Assembly (NCBI GenBank): GCA_022340285.1
Contig: JAJDOG010000069.1
Span: forward strand, 1-64,000
From: Betaproteobacteria bacterium
Lineage (GTDB): Bacteria > Pseudomonadota > Gammaproteobacteria > Burkholderiales > SG8-39
DNA length: 64,000 nt
Reading direction: 5' to 3'
Of this stretch, positions 26,941-36,285 are shown piece by piece (the stretch's first letter is position 1; each line of letters opens with the position of its first letter). The translations under genes and the position numbers were made by a program. Below the pieces are notes generated by a model, which was not told the origin of the DNA, did not search any database, and saw nothing but the letters and a program-made list of their open reading frames with translations.

Positions 26941-28074
26941 TCAGTGCTTTGCGGGAGGCTTCTCGAGCAGGTCCGCGCGCTTCTTGGTCAGGTCGACGAG
27001 CGTCGTGTCGGGAATGAGCAGCGCATACTTCGCGAGCGTCCGCTCATCGGGCATGCGCGCCCGGATCTTGGCGATGCGATCGCCGAATGCCTTGTCCCTC
27101 GCGGCGGCATCCTCCGGCTTCTCTCCCTCGACCGGCTTGCGCGCGGCAGGCAGTTCGCCCTCGATCGTGCCCACGGCGTAGCGATTCCGGTCCTCGGCCT
27201 CGCCGACCTTCAGCGTGTAGGTCAGTCCGTCGGCCGTCACGACGGTTATCACCGTCGGCTTGTCGAGCGCTTTCGCCATGTGCTGTGGATCCTTCTCCAC
27301 GATGTCGGCGATATCGAGCCCCCTTGCCGCCGCCACCACGGAGAGAACGGTCGTCTCGGCGAGCTTCTCGCTGGGTTTCGCGCCGACGAGCTTCCACGGG
27401 CCATCCGCGTCCGGCCCCTTCACCAGCCGCCAATGATTGCCGTCCGCATGGCGCACGTCGATGGAGACCGGGTCCTCCGCTGCCAACGCATGGCGGTCGA
27501 TCCACTGCACGTTCTCGGCGACCGACTGTTCCAGCGGGTCGGCGACGATGACCGCGGTGCCCGCGGCATCCGGGCGCAGCACGAAGCGGCCGTCGGCCTG
27601 GGCCGTCTTCGGATTGTCGGGTTTGCGCTTGAAATACTTGTTGCCCACGATCATGCGCGCCAGGGGCTTCCCATCGGCAGCCTCAAACTCGACGAGCGTT
27701 CCGCCCCCCTCGGCCGCCGATGGTTCGTTGAGGCGAAGCCGGGTGCGGTCTGCGCCGTTGATCGGCTCGCTTTGGCCGATCTTGAGCGCCAGCGCATCCA
27801 CGACGAAATTGCGCACCTTCGCGAAGTCGGCGGGAAAATCGCCGCGTTCTGGAATGACCCAGCGCGCGCCATCGCGGCGCAGGGTGAGCGCTTTGCCTGG
27901 CTCGGTGATCCGGATCGACGCGATGTTCGCGGCCTGCAGATCCTTCAGGAACGGATCGCCGAGCGTGGCGCTGGCCGGCGCCTGGTTCGCGCGCTCCTTC
28001 TGATGCACCCACACCGCGGCCCCGCCGAGCACGACCAGCACCGCGATCAGGATTCCGAGCAGCCGGGCACTCAC
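26941..28074 (-). CDS. DUF4340 protein of the GldG-type ABC operon
   Basis: The 377-residue protein has one N-terminal membrane helix ([19 protein letters not shown]) and a repeated beta-rich extracytoplasmic region ([33 protein letters not shown]), the DUF4340 pattern. It is the last gene of a four-gene minus-strand run with an ABC ATPase, a permease and a GldG-like protein. The GTG start at 28074 follows GAGGAGG and lies 13 bp after the upstream stop. The cluster is common in proteobacteria; its transported substrate is not established. Confidence 0.83.
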   Translation of the reverse strand: MSARLLGILIAVLVVLGGAAVWVHQKERANQAPASATLGDPFLKDLQAANIASIRITEPGKALTLRRDGARWVIPERGDFPADFAKVRNFVVDALALKIGQSEPINGADRTRLRLNEPSAAEGGGTLVEFEAADGKPLARMIVGNKYFKRKPDNPKTAQADGRFVLRPDAAGTAVIVADPLEQSVAENVQWIDRHALAAEDPVSIDVRHADGNHWRLVKGPDADGPWKLVGAKPSEKLAETTVLSVVAAARGLDIADIVEKDPQHMAKALDKPTVITVVTADGLTYTLKVGEAEDRNRYAVGTIEGELPAARKPVEGEKPEDAAARDKAFGDRIAKIRARMPDERTLAKYALLIPDTTLVDLTKKRADLLEKPPAKH

Positions 28075-28087
28075 GCGCGCGTCCTCC

Positions 28088-30055
28088 TCACGATGCGCCC
28101 AACCGTCTGGCACGAGCGCGGCGCACGAGCGCCACGATCAGGCCGGCGAGCGCCACCAGGAGCGGCATGAGCGCTATGTTGGCGACCTTGGTCCAGAACA
28201 CGAGGCTTTCGGCGTCGTGGCGCAGGTTCTTGCGCACCTCCTTCAGCTCTTTGCGAGTCGTCGCAACGGTCTTGCGGAAGCTGTCGATCTCGGCCTGCTC
28301 CTCGGGGGAGAGGATCTGGTTGCCCTGGGCGCCCGGCGCGCGCGCCTTCTGCAGCGCCTGCAACTTCTCGGTGGTCTTCTGGAGCTCGTCCTCGAGCGCC
28401 TGGATCTTGCCGAGGTACTGCTTCTGCGCCTCGGCTTCCAGCTCATGCACGACGGTAAGCGGGCGGAGCGCCGATGCGCGGGTGCGAAGCGACATGAGGT
28501 CGTCCCCTGCCATCGCCTGCTCGATGAGACCGAGCGCGAATGCAAGGTTGCCGCTCGAGGGCACCACCACTTTGCGCCCGAAGACTTCGCGCACATCCAC
28601 GGCCGCCCCGTCGGCGAGCATGTCCACGTCCCCCACGATCACCACGGCGTTCGGATGCGCCGATGTCTTCAGCTGCGACGCGGCGGCGTTCTTCTTCTCT
28701 TTCTCGCCCGCTCCCGCGGCTTCCTTGCCGGCTTTCTCGCCCGCTTTCTCGTCCGCGGCCTTCGATTCGTCCTTGCCCGAGTCTTTGCCGTCCTTGTCCT
28801 TGTCCTTGTCCTCTGCCGACCGCGGCGGGCCGTCCGGAAAGGCGGTATTGAACGTTCCGGTCAGGCGCAGGGCCAATGCGAGCGGTTTGCCGCCGGGCGT
28901 GAAGGTCTTGAGGGCGGCATCGCCGAAAGTGTTGGCCTCCTTCTTGTCCATCAGCGCCGAGTTCGTCGAGGTGTGCACGATGGCTTCGGCCTTGAGCCCA
29001 TCGGGGGGCGCGACATGGAACGCTCCGCCGAACGGGTAGAACAGCGTTTCGATCTGACCGGTGACGACGTCGTCCCGGCTGAACGCCGTACGGTTGAGCG
29101 AAAGCACGGTGGGTGTGTAGCGCTGTCCACTGCCCGACGCGAAAACTACGTCGGCGACGATCTTGTCAGGGTCCATCTCCGCGCCCCAGGCCTTCAAGAG
29201 CGTCGGAAGCGTCGAGCTCGAAGGCTGGCCAGGCATGCCCGGCATCAGCGGCTGCTGGTCGAAGTATGCGTAGGGGTCGACGAACGCGATCAGCTTTCCG
29301 CCGCGCAGCACGAACTGATCGAGTGCGTACTCGGTCTTGGGCTTGATGTTGCGCGGATGGATGAGCAGCAGCACCTTGATGTCGGCGGGAATCTCCTCGA
29401 CATCCATCTGAACTTCCTGAACTTCGAATTCGCGCTTGAGCTCGTTTGCCAGCACCCACGGTTCGGCGGGCTGTCGTGTGTATGGATTGAACGGCGCCCC
29501 CATCACCATCAGACCCGCCATGACCCCGAGCTTGGGTCGCTCGGGCAGGCCGACGCTCGCGATCGCCCGGATGAGGTCGTATTCGAGCAGAGGCTCACGC
29601 TGGAACGAGATGGACGGAATCGTCTCCGCGCGATCGAGCCGGCTGACGACGAGACCCAGATAAAACGAATCGCCGGTGACGAGCTGCTGCGGTTCGACTC
29701 CGCCCAGCTGTGCTGCGTCCTCCTCGTCGGAGTCCGGCTTGGGGTCGTATTTCTCGATGACGAGGTTCGGGCCGGCGACCGACGCGAACTCGTCCAGGAG
29801 ATCCTCGACGCGCTGCGCGAAGCCGCGGAGCTGCACAGGCATTCCTTCACCCCGCGACTCGTACAGCCGGATCTTCACCGGCGCGGTGAGCGCCTTGAGG
29901 GTCTTCTTGGTCCCATCCGACAGCGTGTAGAGCTTGTTCTCGGTCAGGTCGACCCGCGCCGGCGCAGAGCCGACGAGATAGTTGAGCGCGACGAGAGCCA
30001 GGAACAGGATCACCACTCCCGCCGCGGAATAGATGAGGGATTCGCTGCGTTTCAT
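28088..30055 (-). CDS. GldG-like ABC-transporter accessory protein
   Basis: The 655-residue protein has an N-terminal helix (SLIYSAAGVVILFLALVAL), an ABC-type uncharacterised transport domain (NKLYTLSDGTKKTLKALTAP; RLYESRGEGMPVQ; VLLLIHPRNIKPKTEYALDQ), a Lys/Glu/Asp-rich linker of about 55 residues near 420-475, a coiled-coil stretch and a C-terminal membrane helix (IALMPLLVALAGLIVALVRR). The ATG at 30055 overlaps the permease region by only a few bases of spacing. It probably forms the periplasmic part of the GldA/F/G-like complex. The charged linker is unusual in length but lies in frame. Confidence 0.83.
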   Translation of the reverse strand: MKRSESLIYSAAGVVILFLALVALNYLVGSAPARVDLTENKLYTLSDGTKKTLKALTAPVKIRLYESRGEGMPVQLRGFAQRVEDLLDEFASVAGPNLVIEKYDPKPDSDEEDAAQLGGVEPQQLVTGDSFYLGLVVSRLDRAETIPSISFQREPLLEYDLIRAIASVGLPERPKLGVMAGLMVMGAPFNPYTRQPAEPWVLANELKREFEVQEVQMDVEEIPADIKVLLLIHPRNIKPKTEYALDQFVLRGGKLIAFVDPYAYFDQQPLMPGMPGQPSSSTLPTLLKAWGAEMDPDKIVADVVFASGSGQRYTPTVLSLNRTAFSRDDVVTGQIETLFYPFGGAFHVAPPDGLKAEAIVHTSTNSALMDKKEANTFGDAALKTFTPGGKPLALALRLTGTFNTAFPDGPPRSAEDKDKDKDGKDSGKDESKAADEKAGEKAGKEAAGAGEKEKKNAAASQLKTSAHPNAVVIVGDVDMLADGAAVDVREVFGRKVVVPSSGNLAFALGLIEQAMAGDDLMSLRTRASALRPLTVVHELEAEAQKQYLGKIQALEDELQKTTEKLQALQKARAPGAQGNQILSPEEQAEIDSFRKTVATTRKELKEVRKNLRHDAESLVFWTKVANIALMPLLVALAGLIVALVRRARARRLGAS

Positions 30056-30059
30056 GGAA

Positions 30060-30803
30060 TCAGCCCGCACGATGGTTGCGGAGAATCACGCCGGTCACGA
30101 ACAGCGCAAAACCCATCACCGACAGGAAGAACACGAGATCGCGCAGCGAGATCACGCCTTTCTGGAAGCCGTCGAAGTGGGTCATCACCGAGAAGCCCGC
30201 GACCGCGTCCACGAACGTCGGACTGGCCCAGCGCGTGAGCAGATCCGTGATCGGATTGAATCCCGCCAGGATGAGAAAGAGGCACAACACCACGGACACG
30301 ATGAACGCGACCACCTGGTTGCGGGTCATCGCGGAGGTCATGCAGGTGATGGCGAGATAGGCTCCTGCAAGGAGCAAGCTGCCCACGTAGCCCGCGAAGA
30401 TCACGCCGTTATCGGGGTCGCCGAGCTCGTTCACCGTGATCACGGCCGGGAACGTGAGGGCCAGTGCGACCGCGAGGAAGATCCAGGAGGCGAGAAACTT
30501 CGCGATGATCGCCTGCCACGCGGCTATCGGCATGGTGAGCAGGAGCTCGAGCGTCCCGGCGCGCCGCTCCTCGGCCCACACCCGCATTCCCACGGCCGGG
30601 ACCAGCACGAGGTAGAGCCACGGATGCCACATGAAAAACGAGGCGAGGCTCGCCTCGCCGCGCTCGAAGAACGCTCCCGCCGTGAAGGTAAAGAACCCGT
30701 TCAGAAGCAGAAAGATCACGAGGAATACGTACGCGACGGGCGACGTGAACGTGCTCGCAAGCTCGCGGCGGACGATGACCCAGATCGGACGCATGGCGCT
30801 CAT
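30060..30803 (-). CDS. ABC-2 type permease (GldF-like)
   Basis: The 247-residue protein has six membrane helices and typical ABC-2 features: RRELASTFTSPVAYVFLVIF at the start, EERRAGTLELLLTMPI in the coupling region and FNPITDLLTRW late. The ATG overlaps the stop of the ATPase gene by 4 bp, showing translational coupling. With the ATPase and the GldG-like protein it forms a GldAFG-like exporter; gliding is not expected in this organism, so the role is open. Confidence 0.88.
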   Translation of the reverse strand: MSAMRPIWVIVRRELASTFTSPVAYVFLVIFLLLNGFFTFTAGAFFERGEASLASFFMWHPWLYLVLVPAVGMRVWAEERRAGTLELLLTMPIAAWQAIIAKFLASWIFLAVALALTFPAVITVNELGDPDNGVIFAGYVGSLLLAGAYLAITCMTSAMTRNQVVAFIVSVVLCLFLILAGFNPITDLLTRWASPTFVDAVAGFSVMTHFDGFQKGVISLRDLVFFLSVMGFALFVTGVILRNHRAG

Positions 30804-31741
30804 CGCGCGGCCTCCCGTACCGTGTCGGGCAGCGTGATGCGGCGGAACACCTCGTCGAGCTGCCCTTCCTCGGAACGCAGCTGCTCGATCTTCCAGTCCT
30901 GGCTGACCACGAGCTCGATCACCTGCCGGGCGAGGCTCGCGGCGGCGTCCTTGTCCTTGGGATACACGCGCAGCGCGCCCTCCTCGAGCGGCTCGACACT
31001 GCCCGCGGCGGGGAGCCCGGCAAGCCGCGCCGCATCCGCCCCGCGAGCCTTGAGCGTCACCGCGCCCGCGAGGCCGGACATCGCACGCAGCTCCGCCGGC
31101 GTGCCGTTGGCGACGATGCGACCGCGGTCGATGATGATGGCACGCGTGCACGCAGCGTCCACTTCCTCGAGGATGTGCGTCGAGAAGATCACGGCCTTGC
31201 GTGTCCCGAGCTCGCGAATCAGATTGCGAACCTCGTGCTTTTGATTGGGATCGAGCCCGTCGGTCGGCTCGTCGAGCACCAGCACATCGGGATCGTGGAT
31301 GAGCGCCTGCGCGAGGCACGTCCGGTGCCGGTACCCCTTGGAGAGCGTGTCGATCTCCTGGTGCAACACCGAGTCCAGAAAGCAGAGGTCGACGACGCGC
31401 GCGATCGCTCGCGTTCGCGCATCGCCGGCGAGACCCCGCATGTCGGCGGCGAACCCGAGAAAACCGCGCACCGTCATGTCCGGATACGCGGCCGCGTTCT
31501 CGGGCAGGTATCCGATGAGGCGCTTCGCGGGTATCGGGTCGGCGAGCATGTCATGGCCGCCGATCATGACTGTCCCCCCAGTGGGCGGAATGAAGCCGGT
31601 GATCATCCGCATCGTGGTGGACTTGCCGGCGCCGTTCGGGCCCAGAAAGCCGAGCACCTCGCCGCGCTCGACGCTCAAGGAAACGCCGTCCACGGCACGC
31701 TTCGTACCGAAGGCCTTCACCAGGTTCTCGATCGTCAACAT
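30800..31741 (-). CDS. ABC transporter ATP-binding protein (GldA-like)
   Basis: The 313-residue ATPase has Walker A in FLGPNGAGKSTTMRM, a signature written LSKGYRHRTCLAQAL (the LSKGY variant common in GldA/NatA-type exporters) and Walker B in VLVLDEPTDGLDPNQ. The C-terminal third is the accessory domain of ABC-2 exporters. It is the first gene of the four-gene operon; a 222-bp gap upstream probably holds the promoter, in which I identified no specific site. Confidence 0.93.
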   Translation of the reverse strand: MLTIENLVKAFGTKRAVDGVSLSVERGEVLGFLGPNGAGKSTTMRMITGFIPPTGGTVMIGGHDMLADPIPAKRLIGYLPENAAAYPDMTVRGFLGFAADMRGLAGDARTRAIARVVDLCFLDSVLHQEIDTLSKGYRHRTCLAQALIHDPDVLVLDEPTDGLDPNQKHEVRNLIRELGTRKAVIFSTHILEEVDAACTRAIIIDRGRIVANGTPAELRAMSGLAGAVTLKARGADAARLAGLPAAGSVEPLEEGALRVYPKDKDAAASLARQVIELVVSQDWKIEQLRSEEGQLDEVFRRITLPDTVREAAR

Positions 31742-31963
31742 TGCAGCAAAGGCTCCTCAACCCCGCTGTGCGGGACGTGAAGGTAGGGAAGTGCGCGCCA
31801 TTTTTCAACCCCGAAATCAGGCCAACGAAACCGGCCGGACCGGAATCTCGCGGGAAATACGGATAAAGACAGCGCTCGTCCGGATTGGTTTCACCGCCGG
31901 GCGCGGCGCATGGCTCGCGACGCGGGCGGGCAACGACGTCCGGCCGCTATGGCCGAGTATCCA

Positions 31964-32314
31964 CTATTTTCGTTCTGCTTCGCTCTTTCCTGCGGCGGCA
32001 CCGGGGCCGTGCGCCGCGATGTTCTCGATATGGTCGCGATCATAGCTCTTCAAGCGCAGTTCCGCAGTGCGCTCCTCGACCCACTCCTCGTCGACCGACG
32101 CCGCCTTGTAGCGCAGATAGTGGATCAGCAGCAGCATGCTCCATGCAGCGAGCGGCCAGAACGCCCACCATCCCGACCCGACGAAATAGTTCATGGCATT
32201 CAGCGCCACGGCGCCACCCGCATACAGCGCGACGTGGCGCCGAAACGCCTTGCGTGCCTGTACGGACCGGCCCGCCTCGCCGCCCGGCGACTCGGCGCTC
32301 GTCGCCTCGTTCAC
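31964..32314 (-). CDS. Small two-helix membrane protein (2TM domain)
   Basis: The 116-residue protein has two close membrane helices (VALYAGGAVALNAMNYFVG and WWAFWPLAAWSMLLLIHYLR) flanked by a basic N side and an acidic C-terminal helix (EEWVEERTAELRLKSYD), matching the 2TM-domain family found at the ends of some kinases and alone. The GTG start overlaps the stop of the preceding gene by 4 bp. It is the last gene of the first TRAP operon. Function unknown. Confidence 0.7.
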   Translation of the reverse strand: MNEATSAESPGGEAGRSVQARKAFRRHVALYAGGAVALNAMNYFVGSGWWAFWPLAAWSMLLLIHYLRYKAASVDEEWVEERTAELRLKSYDRDHIENIAAHGPGAAAGKSEAERK

Positions 32315-32766
32315 GGGGCGCCGGACGGATCGGGCATGCCCGGATACGCGCGCGCGATCGCGATGGTGCGCACGCAGTATCGCAGCCAGAGCAGCATCGC
32401 CGCGACGAGGAGCACCTTGTCGACGGGCCCCAATCCAGCGTGAAATCCGTATACCGCGAAATAGGCGAGCCCCGCGACCGGCGCGCCCGCGCAATAGAGC
32501 GCCGCGTAATGATGCTTGCTGATGCCGAGCACGATGGCTGCGCACACCACGGAGAACGCGTACAGGGGGACGAGCGCCGAGTGGCCGTGTGGATGGCGCG
32601 CAGACAGCGCGGAAATCGCCAGGAATCCGAACAGGACACCGAGAAACAGCGTGTAGACAAAGAGCTCGTGGTGGGCCTGGGAGCGGGTGAGCCGACGGAC
32701 CGCGATGAAGTACGGGGTCTTGGCGTCGTCCCATACGTACCGCTTGAGCAGCTTGTCCCAATCCAT
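32311..32766 (-). CDS. Small four-helix membrane protein, unknown
   Basis: The 151-residue protein has about four membrane helices, a cytoplasmic N-terminus (MDWDKLLKRYVWDDAKTPYF) and several histidines between helices (ARHPHGHS, SKHHYAALY). I do not recognise a family. It starts 44 bp after the TRAP small permease and is coupled by overlap to the 2TM gene, so both are probably part of the TRAP operon and may help its assembly or act on the imported compound (inference). Confidence 0.6.
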   Translation of the reverse strand: MDWDKLLKRYVWDDAKTPYFIAVRRLTRSQAHHELFVYTLFLGVLFGFLAISALSARHPHGHSALVPLYAFSVVCAAIVLGISKHHYAALYCAGAPVAGLAYFAVYGFHAGLGPVDKVLLVAAMLLWLRYCVRTIAIARAYPGMPDPSGAP

Positions 32767-32810
32767 GTCGATCTGCGTTCCCGTCTCGCTGGCGGACCAA
32801 GCGCGCGCGG

Positions 32811-33581
32811 TCAACCGCCGGTCAGGATGGCGGCGGTCTTGGCCCGCTCCTCCTCGGTGGGCGCCGCAAGCGTGTCGATGCTCTCCTCGAGCTTGACCCG
32901 CTCCTTGCCCTCGATCTTCGTCCCCGCCTCTTCGGGCCAATCGAGCGTCATGAGCGGAAAGCGCCGCTCGACTTTCCCGAACAGCACCACCACCACCTGC
33001 AACCACACCGCGATACCCGCGATCGCGGCGACGATGAGCCCGGCCACCAGCACGCTCTTGATGATCCAGCGGTGCGTCAGTCCGACCGTCGAAGCCGAAA
33101 TTTCGTGGATCACGTACGACGCATAGGCGTAGTCGATCGCGAACCAGATGATGGTGGCGCAAAACGGCAGCATGAAGAACGTGATGCCCACGAACTCCAG
33201 CCAGACCTGCTTGCGGAACTTGAGGTTCTCGCGAATCAGGTCGACGCGCACGTGCGCGTTGTAGATGTATCCGTAGCCCAGCACCAGCGCGAAGAGGCCG
33301 GTGTGAAAGTGCCACTCCAGCTCCTGCAGCAGGGTCGACCCGAAGATCGCGCTGACATGGTTGACCAGAAAGATCTGGAGGCCGTGCACCTGGCCGTCGG
33401 CGTCGTGCCAGACGATCTTGCGCGCGATGACGTCCAGCACGGTAATCAGCACCGTCGGGATTATCAGCCAGGCGCCGAAGCGGCCGACGCCATCGACGAA
33501 CCGGCGCAGCCTCTCGCTCATGCGCAGCGCGAGCGAGTCTCTGGCCTCTTCAGGTGCTGCGGCGGAAATTTCCTGTGCCAT
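32811..33581 (-). CDS. TRAP transporter small permease (DctQ, Fcb-type), extended
   Basis: The 256-residue protein has four main helices (FGAWLIIPTVLITVLDVIA; FALVLGYGYIYNAHVRVDLI; VGITFFMLPFCATIIWFAID; VLVAGLIVAAIAGIAVWLQVV) and the conserved RVDLI region of DctQ. It is about 80 residues longer than usual because of a charged cytoplasmic tail ending in ERAKTAAILTGG. It follows the large permease by 15 bp, the reverse of the common P-Q-M order. It pairs with DctM for sodium-driven uptake of an organic acid. Confidence 0.86.
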   Translation of the reverse strand: MAQEISAAAPEEARDSLALRMSERLRRFVDGVGRFGAWLIIPTVLITVLDVIARKIVWHDADGQVHGLQIFLVNHVSAIFGSTLLQELEWHFHTGLFALVLGYGYIYNAHVRVDLIRENLKFRKQVWLEFVGITFFMLPFCATIIWFAIDYAYASYVIHEISASTVGLTHRWIIKSVLVAGLIVAAIAGIAVWLQVVVVLFGKVERRFPLMTLDWPEEAGTKIEGKERVKLEESIDTLAAPTEEERAKTAAILTGG

Positions 33582-33596
33582 GCGAGCTGAACCTTA

Positions 33597-35099
33597 TCAA
33601 GAAACCGGATAAACCGAGCGCATCAGCGACAGCGCGAGGTCCGGAAACGCGAGCACCGCCAGCACCGCGAGCAACTGCAGCAGCACGAACGGGACGATGC
33701 CCTTGTAGATGCTCTGGATCTTGATCTCCTTCGGCGCAATGCCCTTCAGATAGAACAGGGCGAACCCGAACGGCGGGGTGAGGAACGAGGTCTGGAGGTT
33801 CACCGCCATCAGGATCGCGAACCAGTACACGACGTCTTTCTTGTCTATGTAATCGCCGAAGTCGAGCCCTGCGACCATGGGTGCGAACACGGGAAGCACG
33901 ATGAGCGTGATCTCGATCCAGTCGAGGAAGAACCCGAGCACGAACACGATCGTCATGATCAGGATAAGGAAGCCCCAGGAGGTGAGCCCCGCCTCCCGGA
34001 TCAGGTGCTCGACGATGACGTCCCCGCCGAGCGACCTGTAGACGTAGGCAAAGCAGGTCGCACTGATGATGATGAAAAAGATCATCGCGACCGTGCGCGC
34101 CGAGGTCTCGCATACCCCCTTGAGAACTTCGCGCTTGAGGCGGCCGTTGTAGAGCGCAAGCAGCAGCGCACCGAACGCCCCGACTGCGCCGGCCTCGCTT
34201 GGCGTCGCCCAGCCGAACAGAATCGATCCCTTGATCAGCCCGATCAGGAACACCGGCGGCAGGAAACTGCGCAGAAGGAGCGGCGCCATTTGCCCCTTCG
34301 GCACCGTCAGCAGGTGGGGTGGCAGCGGCGGCGCCATGCTCGGCCTGAGCCAGGAGACCACGATCACGTAGAGCAGATACAGGGCCGCCAGCGTCAGCCC
34401 TGGGACCAGGGCCGCCATGAACAGATTGCCGACCGAGACCGACAGAAGGTCGGCCATGATGATCAGCATGATGCTCGGCGGAATGAGGATGCCGAGCGTC
34501 CCGGAGGCGGCGATGGTGCCGCATGCGAGCCCGTGGTTGTAGCCCTGGCGCATCATCGTGGGCAATGCGAGCGCGGTCATCATCGTCACCGACGCCCCGA
34601 TGATTCCGGTCATCGCCGCGAGGATTGTCCCCATAATCGTGACCGCGAGCGCCAGTGCGCCGGGCACGCGCTTCAGCAGCACCTGCACGCAGTACAGAAG
34701 ATCGTTCGCGATGCCACTGCGCTCCATCATCACGCCCATGAAGACGAAGGCCGGCACCGCGACCAGGACGAGGTTCTCCGCGGCCTGGCCCCAGATCCGC
34801 GGGACGAAATTGTAGAACTCGATGATCTTGAAAATGCCCAGGAGATACCCGATCAGTCCGAAGCCGAGCGCGATCCCCCCGAGGATGAACGCTACCGGAT
34901 AGCCCGAGAAGAGCAGCACCGCGAGCGTGAGGAACATCGCGATCGGAAGGTAGTCCTGAATCTGGTACAGGAGTTCCTCGCGAGCGTCCGGGGAGAGGCC
35001 CGCGATGGTCGCGAAGACGACGCCGACGATCACCAGCGCAAGAATGGTCAGGCCGAGCTTGCTGACCAGCCGGCTGCCGATTCTCAGCAGATAGTCCAT
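33597..35099 (-). CDS. TRAP transporter large permease (DctM, mannitol/chloroaromatic type)
   Basis: The 500-residue protein has about twelve helices and the DctM features PAFVFMGVMMERSGIANDLL, GTLGILIPPSIMLIIMADLL and ATPSEAGAVGAFGALLLA. Its length and sequence style fit the FcbT3 branch (COG4664) rather than the shorter C4-dicarboxylate DctM. Together with the partner binding protein and DctQ it imports an unidentified, perhaps aromatic or hydroxylated, acid. It lies 112 bp after dctP, with two hairpins between. Confidence 0.92.
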   Translation of the reverse strand: MDYLLRIGSRLVSKLGLTILALVIVGVVFATIAGLSPDAREELLYQIQDYLPIAMFLTLAVLLFSGYPVAFILGGIALGFGLIGYLLGIFKIIEFYNFVPRIWGQAAENLVLVAVPAFVFMGVMMERSGIANDLLYCVQVLLKRVPGALALAVTIMGTILAAMTGIIGASVTMMTALALPTMMRQGYNHGLACGTIAASGTLGILIPPSIMLIIMADLLSVSVGNLFMAALVPGLTLAALYLLYVIVVSWLRPSMAPPLPPHLLTVPKGQMAPLLLRSFLPPVFLIGLIKGSILFGWATPSEAGAVGAFGALLLALYNGRLKREVLKGVCETSARTVAMIFFIIISATCFAYVYRSLGGDVIVEHLIREAGLTSWGFLILIMTIVFVLGFFLDWIEITLIVLPVFAPMVAGLDFGDYIDKKDVVYWFAILMAVNLQTSFLTPPFGFALFYLKGIAPKEIKIQSIYKGIVPFVLLQLLAVLAVLAFPDLALSLMRSVYPVS

Positions 35100-35137
35100 C
35101 GCGTCACCCAGGCCCAGTGAAGTCCGGGGGCGGAACG

Positions 35138-35200
35138 GCCGGCGCGCTTCGCGCGCCGGCCTCCCCGGATGTTGCTATGACGGCGCGTGCGGACGCGCCG
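35138..35200 (-). repeat. Two strong hairpins between dctP and dctM
   Basis: GCCGGCGCGC-TTC-GCGCGCCGGC (35138-35160) and CGGCGCGT-GCGG-ACGCGCCG (35181-35200) fall in the 112-bp gap inside the TRAP operon. Neither is followed by a T-tract in the direction of transcription. Such hairpins after binding-protein genes usually protect the upstream mRNA and lower expression of the permease genes. Confidence 0.65.
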
Positions 35201-35211
35201 GTCGCCCAGTG

Positions 35212-36285
35212 CTACGGCAGATAGGTGGGCTTCATTGCCTGCGCGTCACCCCACGCCTTGTACGTCTTGCGGAACGCGAGATAGCTGTCGGCAACTTTCT
35301 TGAAGGTCGGGTCCTTGGCGGACTCTTCTGCCATCACTTCGTTCCACGCCTTCTCGAACGTGGCGAGCTCCTCGTCGGTCCAGCGCCGGTTGTGGACACC
35401 GTACTTCTCGGCGTTCTCGTTCATCGCCACGGGATTGCGCCACTCGGTTTCGGCGTAGGTCGCCATCACCGATTCGCCCAACGCTAGCTGGAGAATCATC
35501 TTGTAGTTCTTCGGCAGCGCGTCGTAGGCCTTCTTGTTCACGAGGAACTCGTTGACGGAGACCTGCTGGTGCCAGCCCGGGAAGTAGTTGTTCTTCGCGA
35601 TCTGGTAGAAGCCGAGCTTCTGATCGATCGAGGGCATCGAGAACTCGGTGGCGTCGATCACGCCGCGCTCGAGCGCCGGGTAGATGTCCGCCGCGGCCAG
35701 GAGCTGCGTCGAGACGCCGAGCTTCTGCATCACCCTGGCGCCCAGGCCGAAGAAGCGCATCTTCATGCCCTTGATCTGGTCGAGCGACTTGATCTCGTTC
35801 TTGAACCAGCCGGAGGTTTCCGGGCCGATCGCGACGCCGTTGAATCCAATCAGGCCATACGGCGCATAGATCTCGTTACGGAGCTTGTCGCCACCGCCAT
35901 ACATCTTCCACGCCATGAATTCGCCGAAGCCCGGCCCGAACGGCATCGTGGTGAAGAACGCGGCGGCTGGAATCTTGCCCGTGTGATAGCCGGGGGTCGT
36001 CCAGCACGCATCCACCGAGCCCTTCGACGCGGCGTCGAAACACTCGAGCGCGGGAACAAGCGCGCCCGGTTCGTAGAACTTGATCTCGAATCGGCCGTCG
36101 GTCGCTTCCGCGACGTTCTTCTCGAACCGCACGCCCGACGTGCCGAGGTGCGGCAGGGTGCTGCCGAACGCGCTTTGCATCTTCCATTTCACGCGCTTCT
36201 GTGCCGACGCATCCGTTGCGGCCGCAGCCAAGATGACGGCGGCGCCGGCCGCGACGAGCACTTTCAGGGAAATGCTGGTTTTCAT
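35212..36285 (-). CDS. TRAP transporter substrate-binding protein (DctP, Fcb-type)
   Basis: The 357-residue precursor has a signal peptide (LKVLVAAGAAVILAAAATDASA), then the binding-protein fold: WKMQSAFGSTLPHLGTSG, GRFEIKFYEPGALVPALEC, and the helix GMKMRFFGLGARVMQKLG that contains the Arg which contacts the substrate carboxylate in TRAP proteins. ALERGVIDATEF follows. It resembles the COG4663 branch. It is the first TRAP gene and lies 380 bp downstream of an SDR gene on the same strand. AGGAGG precedes the ATG. Confidence 0.92.
   Translation of the reverse strand: MKTSISLKVLVAAGAAVILAAAATDASAQKRVKWKMQSAFGSTLPHLGTSGVRFEKNVAEATDGRFEIKFYEPGALVPALECFDAASKGSVDACWTTPGYHTGKIPAAAFFTTMPFGPGFGEFMAWKMYGGGDKLRNEIYAPYGLIGFNGVAIGPETSGWFKNEIKSLDQIKGMKMRFFGLGARVMQKLGVSTQLLAAADIYPALERGVIDATEFSMPSIDQKLGFYQIAKNNYFPGWHQQVSVNEFLVNKKAYDALPKNYKMILQLALGESVMATYAETEWRNPVAMNENAEKYGVHNRRWTDEELATFEKAWNEVMAEESAKDPTFKKVADSYLAFRKTYKAWGDAQAMKPTYLP

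Noticed and set aside
28217-30238. Long plus-strand open frame (over 600 codons) opposite the GldG-like gene, and similar ones at 2546-3724 and 558-1919
   Set aside because: The translations are rich in Arg, Ala and Gly with no domain motifs, and each lies antisense to a clear gene. This is the usual high-GC shadow effect.
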